This document shows, piece by piece, positions 1-12,100 of a DNA stretch of 64,000 nucleotides. The notes beneath the pieces were generated by a model. It worked only from the letters and a program-made list of their open reading frames with translations, made no database searches and was not told the DNA's origin. The stretch is from Locusta migratoria. Lineage: Eukaryota > Arthropoda > Insecta > Orthoptera > Acrididae. The position numbers and the translations under genes are program-made. The DNA lies in NCBI GenBank assembly GCA_026315105.1, contig JAOYRU010000113.1, positions 62,001 to 126,000 of the forward strand, given 5' to 3'. The first letter of the stretch is position 1, and every line of letters starts with the position of its first letter.

Positions 1-65
1 ATTGTTGAAGTGTGATTTATTAAAGGAGAAATTAAAATTCACACTGAAATGATCTATTGAAATCA

Positions 66-71
66 TTTATT
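66..71 (-). terminator. candidate polyadenylation signal of the SDR gene
   Basis: AATAAA on the minus strand, 57-62 nt after the stop codon. A second AATAAA lies at 16-21. Either could define the 3' end. The transcript end itself cannot be seen, and this sequence is common by chance in AT-rich DNA. Confidence 0.4.
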
Positions 72-127
72 TTTAATACAAGTCAACGAATACTTTTTGG
101 AAACATTTTAGAAACACATCGTCGACA

Positions 128-169
128 TTAATGTACACTGCCAGTAGGATAGATGATGATGTCGTGAAC
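128..169 (-). CDS. SDR gene exon 6 (last 13 codons and stop)
   Basis: The acceptor is TTTGTTTCAG|GTT at 170/169, followed by VHDIIIYPTGSVH and TAA at 128-130. Family members end with a similar short V-x-D/E-I-I-I-x-P-T-G tail, which makes this tiny exon convincing even though it is only 42 nt long. It joins exon 5 in phase 0 after CAG. Confidence 0.88.
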   Translation of the reverse strand, partial: VHDIIIYPTGSVH

Positions 170-3100
170 CTGAAACAAACAATCATTTTGCTTAGTTATT
201 TACAGTGTCCCTAAATCGATTTAGGAAAATTAGTATAACTAACTGTTTCATCGGAGAATGGCTGAACATTATCATAATATTAAAAAGAAAGTATTTCCTA
301 GTTTTTATGAGTTTTATACTTATTTGGTCACTAACCACCTTTCCGCATTTAAGGTCACATTCAAGTGATGGTAACGAGCTGTACAGCTGTAAAAGCGAAG
401 ATATCTCATATATATTAAAAGAATCTAAGAAAACTAAAGTCAGTCCACCAGACCAAACTACCCGGTCGATTTCCTTAATTTTTTGTATTAAACGGAAGAT
501 ATTCATCCATAGATTTGTCATCAAGTACCAGAATTTACATATATCTCGCCTTCCCTTTTTTATACTCAAACGCGATTTCCCTCTGTGTATTTCTTATGGG
601 AATGTCCTTGCTGTAAACTAAAGTCATTCAGGCCGTTCTATCCGATCGATTTCCTTCATTTCTGCTTTAAACGAAAGGTATTTATTCGCAGATTTGTCAT
701 CAAGTATCAGAATTAACTTAAGTCTCTCCACCCTTTATTTTTATTCAAACGCTGAATCCTTCTGTCCTTTCATTGAATATTTTAATCGCTTTGTTTTACG
801 ATATCTTCGGTTCTAATTAAGGTATGCAGTTCTTTTTGATCTAACAACACTCAGCAGATCAAGTTCTTTCATTTGCGTTTTTAAACACTTGCTGTGATTG
901 ATTCTGAAGAAAGCTATGCTTGAACATTCAACTTTACTTCCATTTTTCCCAACTTTTTTGTCATTCCACTAACGGTGCGAAGTATTCGCACGGGTTCTCT
1001 AGTGTTTTTCTTATATGTATTTTCCAACATATTCCTTCAAAATTTTACTGCTAGTTATGTTGTAACGACATTTTTGTGTTAGTGATATCAGTAAAACTCT
1101 TAAATGCTGACTATTGTAACAATTGACATGCATTATTAGAGTACTGAATTATCTCTATGCACGACAATAGAGTCTATCTTATTCTACGGACATACATATA
1201 AAAAGGGATGGCAAAAGTAATAAATAATTTTAATGGATAAACAAGCAGCTCTCGGTCGCAAATAAAAATTGTTTGACCAGGTTTCGGCAGTGACTAAGAT
1301 TGTCTTCATCATACAATATAAAACAAAACAAGTCACATTATAAAATATACTATTCAGCTGTATATTTTCTGATGAAGGCAATCTTAGTCATTGCCGAAAC
1401 CTAGTAAGATAATTTTTTAATTTGCGACCGAGGGTTGCTTGTTTATCCATTGAAGTTATAACGGTTGCTGACAATAGCTGCTATGTTTAAAATTTTTGAA
1501 GTAACTTTACTTTTTAAAACACAAAACATGAACACAGTTAAAGAAAGAAGATTCTTTACTTGTTTCATATACCTGCATACATTAGTGAATGGAATGTAAT
1601 ATTAGTTACAGACCGGGCTTGAAGCTGTAGTCTATTTGCTTTTCATTTTCAGGAAAAAAACAGCTGCTGGGAACATGGTGAATGTTGCCTGGGGTGGTCA
1701 AGGGACTGTAACTGTATTTTAGAGAGCGGACTGCAATGGCTTCATGGGTTTCAGGAAGCTAAAACACTAAGAGAAGGATGGAGTGTACTAAATACCTGTG
1801 ATCTTATTCAGTAAAAAAAAAAAGAGTGCGAGGGTGAAGATCGGGGTGAGAGTTTAATTTTTAGGGAAAGATTACTTTTTAAAACTCACAACCACCAACT
1901 GCGAACCAAATTCCTAAACATGCAAAAACACAGGAACTGCGATTGCTACTGCTTGACTCGTTTTCTAGGGGATATCACACGTTCGCAGGTTTCCTTCCCT
2001 GCATATGATTAACAAAAATTCGTAATAAGGTCAAGTTCATGAGAGAAAAGGGTGTACTAACTACTATTTTTGAAAACACGTGAAAGTTCACTTTATGTTG
2101 TTTATTTCACCATATTAGAACCCTTTGGCTGATACGTCTGTACGTCGACACATTTAATAAAGTTATAGCTCGTGAGCCCCCACACAAAATGAATATTTGT
2201 CGCAAGTTGTTACACACCATGTGTTCATGCCTATGTGACGACATGTGTTACATTAAAAAAAACACACATTCAATTCGATGCACACCTTGTTCCACCGGCT
2301 AAATATTCACAACACACAGTAGCACTCTTCTACGACTAGCAACCACTCCTGGGCATTGCCACACAAAAATCTATAGTCTCCACCTGGAGATCCACATGCC
2401 GACTGTCGTAAAGCGACGCCGCCCGGCCAGCTACCCCACTTGCTTCCGACTCGTCACTTCCTGCGCGCGCGCCAAAAGCCCAACTGCCGGGTTCTTTCCC
2501 TACGTCATCAACTTCCCCATGTGAGCTGTTCTAACCGACTTCCAACGTACAGCGCTCAGCCAATACATTTCTAAAACTTTACTTAAAATCAAAATAATTA
2601 CACTACACATTAAACAAATTTCTTATTATGTTTTTATATTGGTATAAACATCCTTTGCACTATTTATTACAATCGTGCAATTTCTTATATCACAGATAAG
2701 TGATTTAACTGAATATTTCAAGATAAAATACACAAGATTAATTGAAAATAAAATGAGAAATTGTTATAAAAGTAATATATTAACTAACATTGCCATGCTA
2801 GTTGTGTAACTGTCTTGTATTCATTGGTAATTTATTGCTTTTCATTGTCAATTAAACATATTACGCCAGATGTGACTATATCAGCTAATGTATTGTTCAT
2901 TTGTCAACAGGCTATTTTGTAATGAGGGCCTTAAAGGTTTCTGACTGCATCGTATTACTTCAAATGCCAGTAGTATTAGAATATTTTATTTCACGCTGTG
3001 TACTGCACTGTGCCTGGCACTCGCCATTGTCCCTCTCTCCTCTCACCGGAAACGAACCTGGAAAATCCTAAGCTGGAACAAGCCACCAACGTCGGCCTGC

Positions 3101-6100
3101 TCGCTGGCCTCCCGTCAGCTACAAGCACACAGCAAATCTCAACGTGGAGAATTTCTACCTATGGCCTAACTATAAATGTTGTCACCCAACTGCGTACATA
3201 CATTGCTACCATAATTAATAAGATTAAAATTGTGTAACATTTAGTGCATTGGCATGGTCAATGTTTGCAGTGAACTTCATACTGTTTAATTATCAAATGC
3301 TATTAATTACCAATATTTTTATTGGGCGGTAATCTCACAACATGACAGAGATTTCGAGTTCAGTGCTCAGAGGAACAGCAACTCATCGTCACATAAACAT
3401 TGAAAATTCCTACTGCATTTGATGTGCTAGTCGCTCTGCGATTTCAAAAGCGGAGAGGAATCAAATCAGCGGTGATCGAGTTAGTGAGTGCGGCTCAAGG
3501 AAGGAGAGAATGTAAGTCACTGTACACTGCTCAAGACAATTAGGGAATCAGGTGAGGCATCATACACAATATTCTCTCTCTCTCTCGCTATTCGTTTAGT
3601 CGATTCCGACGCTTCGTGACCCCATGAACCAAAGTACGCCACTTTCCTCTGTCCTGCACTTTCTCCCGTAGACCTTGCAAGTTGGAACACATTGTTTCTG
3701 TGATGCCATCGACCCATCTCATCCTCTGCCGTCCTCTTCTTCTAGTGCATTCCATCTCCCCCAGCATTAATGTTTTTTCTCCAGTGAGGCACGTCTTCGC
3801 ATTATGTGTCCAAAGTATGTTAAAATGTTTGTTAATCTTATGGGACTTAACTATGGGGTCATCAGTCCCTAAACTTACAAACTACTTATCAACTACCTGA
3901 TACTAAGGACGGCACAAATATCCATGCCCGAGGAGGGATTCGAACCCCCGACCGTAGCTAGTGGCAGTGCAGACCGTGACTGGAGCGCCTCAGTCCCCTC
4001 GGCCACCGCGGCCGGCTGTCCAAAGTAGGTCAGTTTCTGTTTTAATATTAGACCTCCAGAGAGCAATATGGTTTTATTTGCTCTAATATAGATCTGTTGG
4101 TTATTTTTGCTGTCCATGGAATCCTAAGCATTTTACTCCAGTACCACAGTTCAAAGGAGTCAATTCTACGCCTTTCAGCCTTTTTAATGGTCCAGGTCTC
4201 GCATCCATACATTACAATTGCGAAGACCATAGCCTTCACAGTACGTATCTTTGTTGTCAAAGTTGGGAAGTTGGACAGTGTGGGAACAATCAATCGGTAT
4301 TTATTTTGATAGAGAAATCACGTTCTCAAGATTGTTTGGTTATATTTTTAAACACAACTAACGAATGTAGCAACTCCAAAAGAAATGTAGACGTACACTG
4401 CATCTGTCTAACTAGTAAATAATACGAAAAAATGTTGATAAATTACAGCTTATGGAGAAAATACATACTACTAAAACCAATAGCTGCCTCGAATTACCAA
4501 TGTTTATACTAGTAAGAAAAGTTAAGTAGATTCTTTGCCTTGCAAAATTTCGGTTTATTTTGGAAGCATGAGAAATTCAGCTAAAGGAGTTGTCTTTAAG
4601 AAACAGAACTATAGAAAACGCTATTCACTTGCAACAATAACAGTAGTTGGATGTTGGCAACGTAAATACCATTAGGTAATCCACTTTAGATTATAGATGA
4701 TTCTACTTCGTTAATACACAGTAGCCGCGGTGGAGTAGCCGAGCGGTCTAAAGCGTCTCGCTGCGGAGCGCGCGGTTGCTCGCCGTGGAGTTCGAGTCCT
4801 TCCTGGGGCATGGGTGTGTGTGTTGTCCTTAGCCTCTTAGGTTAGTTTACCTAGGTTTAAGTAGTTTGTAAGCTACGGACTGATTACCATGTAGTTTGGT
4901 CCGATAGATTTACAAACATTTGAATTTGAATACACAGTATGTGTAAAAACGTTACACTAAAAAACTTAAACTGTATAATAATGGAAAGTCCAGGTTGGAA
5001 TTAATAATATAGTGAGGACAGTTTACAACTCACCGCAAAGACGTGGCGACGCGATGCGACAGGCACATACAAAAGACACACACATACAACACATTCAGCT
5101 ATCGGCCATGGCCTTCTTCAGAAAATAGAACACTCACGCAATCACACAGGCACACAACACAGTCATACAACCATCACCTCAGTCGGAGGTGTGATTGCGT
5201 GAGTGTTCTATTTTCTGAAGAAGGCCATGGCCGATAGCTGAATGTGTTGTATGTGTGTGTCTCTTGTATGTGCCTGTCGCAGCTCGTCACCACGTCTTTG
5301 CGGTGAGTTGTAAACTGTCCTCACTATATTATTAAAACTTAAACTGTGCATCACGAAATGTTTTTTCTGTAACATGTCTTTGACGTTCTGAGTTCCTTGT
5401 GGTTTGGTTGAACCAGTGCCACGTATATGGCACTGGGTTGAACGCCTTGCCGCTGAGGGGTAGAGCTTAAGTCCGGTGGGCGGGAACTAAGCGGATGATT
5501 TTCGCAGGATTTAGGCTCATGTTGGCACTGGATGGTGGCCGAGCGCCTCCATCTGTTGTGTGAAGCCCCGCCTCGCGCTGCCAAGCAGCCCCAACAGCCG
5601 GAAAGCATTTCTGTCAGCACCACTTCTCTGTGCGCGGAACGTCTTTATACCGTTTGTGCTTACATAATTAAATTATTTTCAGTTTATTACTTGAGTAGGC
5701 CTACTTATTCACAGTTAGTGATTTTTGTTGTTAAAGCATCTGTGAAGAATGAAGATATTTCTGTAGCAATAGGGGAGATATTTAATTACACTGTATGACT
5801 GGATACATGGTCTCTAGCACGGAAACCACGGGTTTTCGGGACATACGTCGATTTTCTTGTTCGCTTATCCTCTCCTCGAAAAATCTCTAGAGATTAACAA
5901 GGTAAAAGAATCACCATTCTATGAAGAAAACGTCATAGCATCATCCTCCCACAGCCGACAGTACGTCCTGTGGAAATGAGTACGCTTGTAAAATCTGAAA
6001 GTCAGTGCCGTATTTAACTTACCTGGACCCGTGGATGTTGAGACAACATGTAAATTACAGCCTGTGCTATATCTTCTGGTTCCAAGCTGGGTACCGTCTC

Positions 6101-9100
6101 GAAGAAGTTTGGAGGTAGCGACTTGAAGTTGGACTTGATGATTTCTGTTTTCACAGCCCCTGGAGAGATCTCCTGTATTGAGAGAACATACATAAGGTGA
6201 GAAAAAGAAGAAATAAAAAAGCAGGTAATAGTTTATTGCCTAAATGTGTGTATAGCTTTACAAACTGCTAGAACTACAGATTTAGAATGTAAAGTGTGTA
6301 TGAAGAAAAACGTGGAATATTCCAAAGGTAGGGATAATTATAGTCGAGCCGAAATACGATGATCCCTGCTGCTTGCGCCAATCGGCTTTGAGCGCCGGCT
6401 GCGGCAGCAGACCATTGGAGTAAGACAAACGCGAACATTGCTCTGCGCATGCGCGAGACCGGCTGCGCTGTGCACTGTTGCCAGTTCTGTCAGACAACAG
6501 CGACCGTTAGCTATACTGTCCGGCAGCGAACCAACTACTTGGCAACATGGTTGCATTCCGTTTCCGCGGCTGGGGCGGTCTCCAGCCCAGTAGGCTGGGC
6601 CAGGGATCATCATGTTTCGGCCTCACTATGATGGTGATATTTTCAGTATAAGCAGAGCGATTAATTTAATAATACAGAAATAAAATATCTAACACATAAA
6701 TCTAATATAGACACACAGCAGGTACACTTTCACAAATTTATCTGAACAGAAACAAATGGACCTGCATATCTAATGTTTTTATGTCAGCTACGTGGTGAAT
6801 ATACGAGGGTGGCAACTATTTGTTCACAATCGATACAAAAGCGTTCCATGTTTGCACCTTTTACTATCCTTCAAAGTAGTCACAAGCGTTGTGTAGAACC
6901 CGTTGGCAGCGATGTGGAATGTGTAATATACCGTTATCAGAGCCAGTTCTATTAATGGGTGAGAATGGAGAGGTCTACAGCCAGTCGAATCTCTGGAACA
7001 GTCTGAAGGGAATACCACGAATTGGTTCCTTCATCTTCGGAATCAAATCAAAGTGACAAGGACTTAGGTCCGGGGAGTATAGTGGATGGTACAGTACTTT
7101 CCAGTCCCATTGACCGAACAGAGCAGCCACAGCTTGGGCTGTTTGCACCCGGGCATTGTCGTGCAAAATAATGGGTGGGTTGTGCAGAAGTACAGATGAT
7201 ATAAAATGCTGTCTGGAGCGCCACGTTACGAATCGCGCGGCCTACCGCGACGGAGGTTCGAATCCTCTCTCGAACATTGATGTGTGTGTTGTCCTTAGGT
7301 TAGTTTAACTTAGTTTAAGTCCAGAATGAATCTTTCACTCTGCAGCGGAGTGTGCGCTGATATGAAACTTCCTGGCAGATTAAAATTGTGTACCGGAACC
7401 GGGACTCGAACCTGGGACCTTTGCCTTCCGCGGGCAAGCGCACTACCGACTGTGCTATCCCGACACGACTCACGATGCCGCCTCACAACTTTACTTCCGC
7501 CAGTACCTCGCCTCCTACTTTCCAAACTTCACAGAAGCTCTCCTGCGAACCATGCAAGACCAGCACTCAAGGAAGAAAGGATAAGTAGGAGGCGAGGTAC
7601 TGGCGGAAGTAAAGTTGTGAGGCGGCATCGTGAGTCGTGTCGGGATAGCACAGTCGGTAGTGTGCTTGTCCGCAAAAGGCAAAGGTCCCAGGTTCGAGTC
7701 CCGGTTCCGGCACACAAATTTAATCTGCCAGGAAGTTTTAGTTTAAATCGTTTGCAAAACTAGGGACTGATGACCAACGTACTTTTGCCGATGACATTGT
7801 AATTCTGTCAGAGGCAGAAAAGGACCTGGAAGAGCAGTTCAACGGAATGGATAGTGTGTTGAAAGGTGCGTATAAAATGAACATTAACTAGGGCAAAACA
7901 AATGGAGTGCAGTCTAAGAAAATCAGATGATACTGAAGAATTAGATCAGGCAGCGAAATAATAAACATGGTAGATTAGTTTTGTTACTTGGGCAGTAAAA
8001 TAACATATGATGGTCGCAGTACAAAGGATATAAAATAGAGAATGGCAATGGGAAGAAAAGCGATTTTGAAAAAGAGAAATTTAATAACATCGAATATTAA
8101 TATATGTGTAAGGCAGTTCTTTCTTAAGGCATTTGTGTGGAGTGTTGCCTTGTACGGGAATGAAACTTGATTAACAGTGTGGACAGAAAGAGGATAGAGG
8201 CTTTTGAAATGTGGTGCTACAAAAGAATGCTGAAGATTAGGTGGGTTGATCGCGTAACTAATGAGGAGGTACTGAACTGAATTGGGGAGAAAAGGAATTT
8301 TTGGCATACCTTGACTAAAGGAAGAGATTGATTGGTAGCACACATTTTAGACATCAAAGAATCGTGAATTTAGCATTGGAGGGAAATTTGTGGCGTCAAA
8401 ATTGCAGAGGGAGAACAACAGAAGTAAGCAGATTCAAATGGATGTTGGTTGCCGTTCTTATGAGGAGATGAAGAAGCTTGTTCGGGATAGAGTAGGATGG
8501 AGAGCTGCATCATACCAGTCTCAGAGTGAAGACTACACCAACAGCATAACTAATGACAATTTTGGTAATTATAGGCTTTACTTACATCCATTGTTCACCC
8601 GCTCGGTTAGCTGTGGGGTTTAACGAATCGCTTTCTGAGACGGTGAGGCGTACCAGCCCCGGTTCGATTCCGCCCGGCGGATTAACGAAAGGGGTCGGAG
8701 TGCGGGGCAGCCTGGATGTGGTTTTTAGGCGGTTTCCATATCCCCCTAGGTGAATACCGGGCTGGTCCCCAAGTCTCGTCTCAGTTACACAATTCGCAAA
8801 CATTTCGTAGCACTTTACACTTTCACACACATATAACATTATACGCACACATTTGGGGTACACATTTCCTCCTGGAGGACATGGGGTGGCGGCAGGAAGG
8901 GCATCCGGTCACCCTGTAACTATTAACACATGCCAAATCCGCGTTTAACATAATGCCGACCCTGCTTGTGCGGAAAGGGCCAAAGAGAGACATACACAGA
9001 CTTACATCCATTGTGCATCGGTGTGTGCTGTCGCTGTATTTGTTTATTGTTGAGCATAAATCCTAAGCCAAACACCTTGACAAAGACCATTTGCAGCAGT

Positions 9101-12100
9101 GGCCGAAACGTCGGATTTTATAAACTGACAATGCGGCCAAAAACCCTGAAGAATTTTATAGACCTAAGCCGACCTGTTTAGTACATACTAGATAGCAAGC
9201 GGTCTCCGTGAATGTCACACACAAGAGAGATAAAATATATTCCTCTAGCACTGACATGACACTATAGTACACTATAGTGCCTAAAGTTGTTTACGCTTTT
9301 CTAAGTGCTGAGTCTTAAGTTTTTCAGTTTTTCACATTTTTCCTGCAGCCATTGCTGTATCGCTATTTAGTTCTGTTCGCTGTTCTAGAAAATCTCACAA
9401 CAACTATCAACAGTCCCTAGTCGTTTTTGTCAACCAATCTCCCCCAGTGTGAATTTTCAACTGACGAATAATACAATTGGAACGTTGACCTACCCACGCT
9501 GCGAAAAACAATCCTTCACCCGTAAACAGAATCTTGCGTAGTTTACTGCATCGCTTAACAGCTTCTGTAAACACCATTCCGAGAATTTTTTCCGTTTTCT
9601 AAAGCCAGTCAACGGACTATAATATTCGGAGAACACTTACTCCACTGTCTCCAGGTGCATTAAACGCCCTTTAGTGATGTTTGGATTGCGTGAATCCACT
9701 ATAAAAATGTTTGTTGCGTTACCCTCATTAGTGACTATTCTTCTCCCGTCCTGTTTCAGTCTTGACGCTGTGAATTTCTTGGTTATTTATATAATGTTTA
9801 CTAAGACAGATTATGATGTTTTTAACATACATAATCGTAGTTCTAACACTTTGGCGAAATTCACACTAGAGAAAGTGTGGTGTCGCACAAGTACAAAGTG
9901 CGCGCCACCTACTTTCGCCGCGCGCCGCCGTGCACGCATGGCGCGGCGTTCTTACGACGACAGCCACGAGCGCCCTCTGCTACAACGCCGCTCGTGGCCA
10001 CCTCTGAACGACTTCGTCACTTCGGACGGAGATATCAACCAGTTAGGACCTTCGTAATCAGATAGGCACCATTAAAGACTTTGCTATCGTACAGGCACTA
10101 GGCAGGCCTCTAACAACTATGTATCAACATTCTGCAGTACTATGTAAAAGTTAAGTATTGTTACATTCTGTGCAATATATATCTCTTTCTAATTTACTCG
10201 AGTGTTTATAGTTTCTGGCTGCTCCCCTCCGTACCTGCACCAGTGTGTCGGTCTCATTCCACTCGGCCACCGACACCTACAACGAGGCTGGGACACAAAA
10301 GCGGCGACGAAGTTGGGACACAAAAGTGGCGACGAGGAGTGATAGACGAACCTTGGACTAGCGTGCTTGCAGCAGCCAGACAGCAGCAGTCGAGCACGTA
10401 GAAATTGCTCCCGCCCACCCACCCTTATTATAAGAATTTTGGGGGAACATATTCTGTTACGTATTTTGTGGACTTTTTTGTTGCAGAGCGAGTCCTCTTT
10501 CATATTGCATTTGTGTTTTGTTATAATTTACTTGTATGCGCGGCGCCTAATCGGTCAGCATGGCCATTACCCCGAACCCAAACTTAATGGAAATTATTCA
10601 GTTACAGACGGCGCAAATCGCTCAACTGCTGCAGGCCGTGTCGCAGTTGACGACACAGGCTGCTCACCAACAACAACAGCCGCCGCTTCAGCAGCCCACA
10701 CCTGCCGTCGCAACGCTTCCTACATTTCGCCAGTACAACGAACGTGAGGAAGAATGGAGCGACTATTTCGCACAGTTTCAAGAACTCGTCGCGGCTCATC
10801 AAATTACAGGTCAGAGAGTGAAGAACCTTTTCTTATCGATTGTGGGCCCCCGGACCTTCGTATTATTGCAAAAACTTTTCCCTCACGCCTCTCCTCGTGA
10901 TGTAGACTTTGAACAAATTGTAGATGCACTGAATGCTCATTACGAGAGGAAAGTTCTCGTAGCCGCTGCGCGGTACCGATTTTTCAGACTTAAAAAATTA
11001 CCGCAGCAGTCACACCAAGAGTGGATTACGGAATTGAAGGGCTTAACCCGCCAATGTAAATTTACTTGCTCTTGTGGACTTTCGTATAGTGACGTGATGT
11101 TGAGGGATGCGATTACGCAGAATATTCAGGACCCCCGAATTAGAGCAGCAATTCTGAAACAGTCTGACCCCTCATTAGACAGTGTACTGCAGCTTATAGA
11201 AGCGCATGATACTTTTGACTTAGCAGATGTAGAAATGCAAAGCCACAGTGTAAATTCAGTGCGCCGCAACGGACGCTTTCCTAGCCGTAGTTCTCAGTAT
11301 AGCACTAGTGATTCTTATTTTTCTACCGGCCGTGCTGAACAGACAGTGAACAGTAGCCAGAGTAAAAGTGCGACGCAAAGGTCGCCCCGTAGTGTTAGAC
11401 ACAGTAATTTGCATAACGGGAGCCAACGCTCATTTCAGAAAAATGTACGTAAATCTTGCCCCCAGTATGTGTCTCGCCACAAGCGTGCTCATTGCCCTAG
11501 TCGCAACGCAACCTGTTATCAATGTGGCAAATCAGGACATGTACAGTCTGTGTGTATGCAAGTTAAAAACTCAAAGAACGGCGCCGTTAGGAATAGTGCT
11601 TCGCACAGTGCGAGAACGGTTCATACTGTAAATGTCATACACGCTGTGGATTTGGGCAGTGTTTCTCTTGATTCAAAAGTGCAAAACAATTTTTGTGCGC
11701 CTATGGCAAAACTATATAGTGCACCACGTAGCAAGCGCCGACTATCGCGTAAAACAGTGCAACAGAAAAGGGTTCGGGACAAGCAAAATGACTATGAACA
11801 GTGCATTCCTGTAGTGAAAATAGTGCCTTCTGCAACTGCTCCTTGTAAAAGTGCCCAGTACTGTGTAGATAGTGACAGTAGACTTGGTGTAGCTACTCAA
11901 ACGTTTAGTGCAGTAGTTAGTGAATCTGCAGTAGCCTCGCTTTGCGCGGACGCCGATCAGGCGGTAGTGCCATCTAATGACAGTGTTGTTAATCCGCTGC
12001 GTGCCGAGTCTGCGCCGCTTACTTCACTACGCGGCCAGCGCAAGCGCAGTAAACAAACCGTAGCAGACGTTGCCCACATTCGCGCACCTGTCGTGCGCCA

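Noticed and set aside
192..621. Overlapping open frames of 125 and 138 codons on opposite strands
   Set aside because: AT-rich composition, no recognisable domain, and position inside the last intron of the SDR gene.
9674..10057. 127-codon plus-strand open frame across the gypsy 5' LTR start
   Set aside because: It crosses a transposon boundary, so it cannot be an old gene; no domain.
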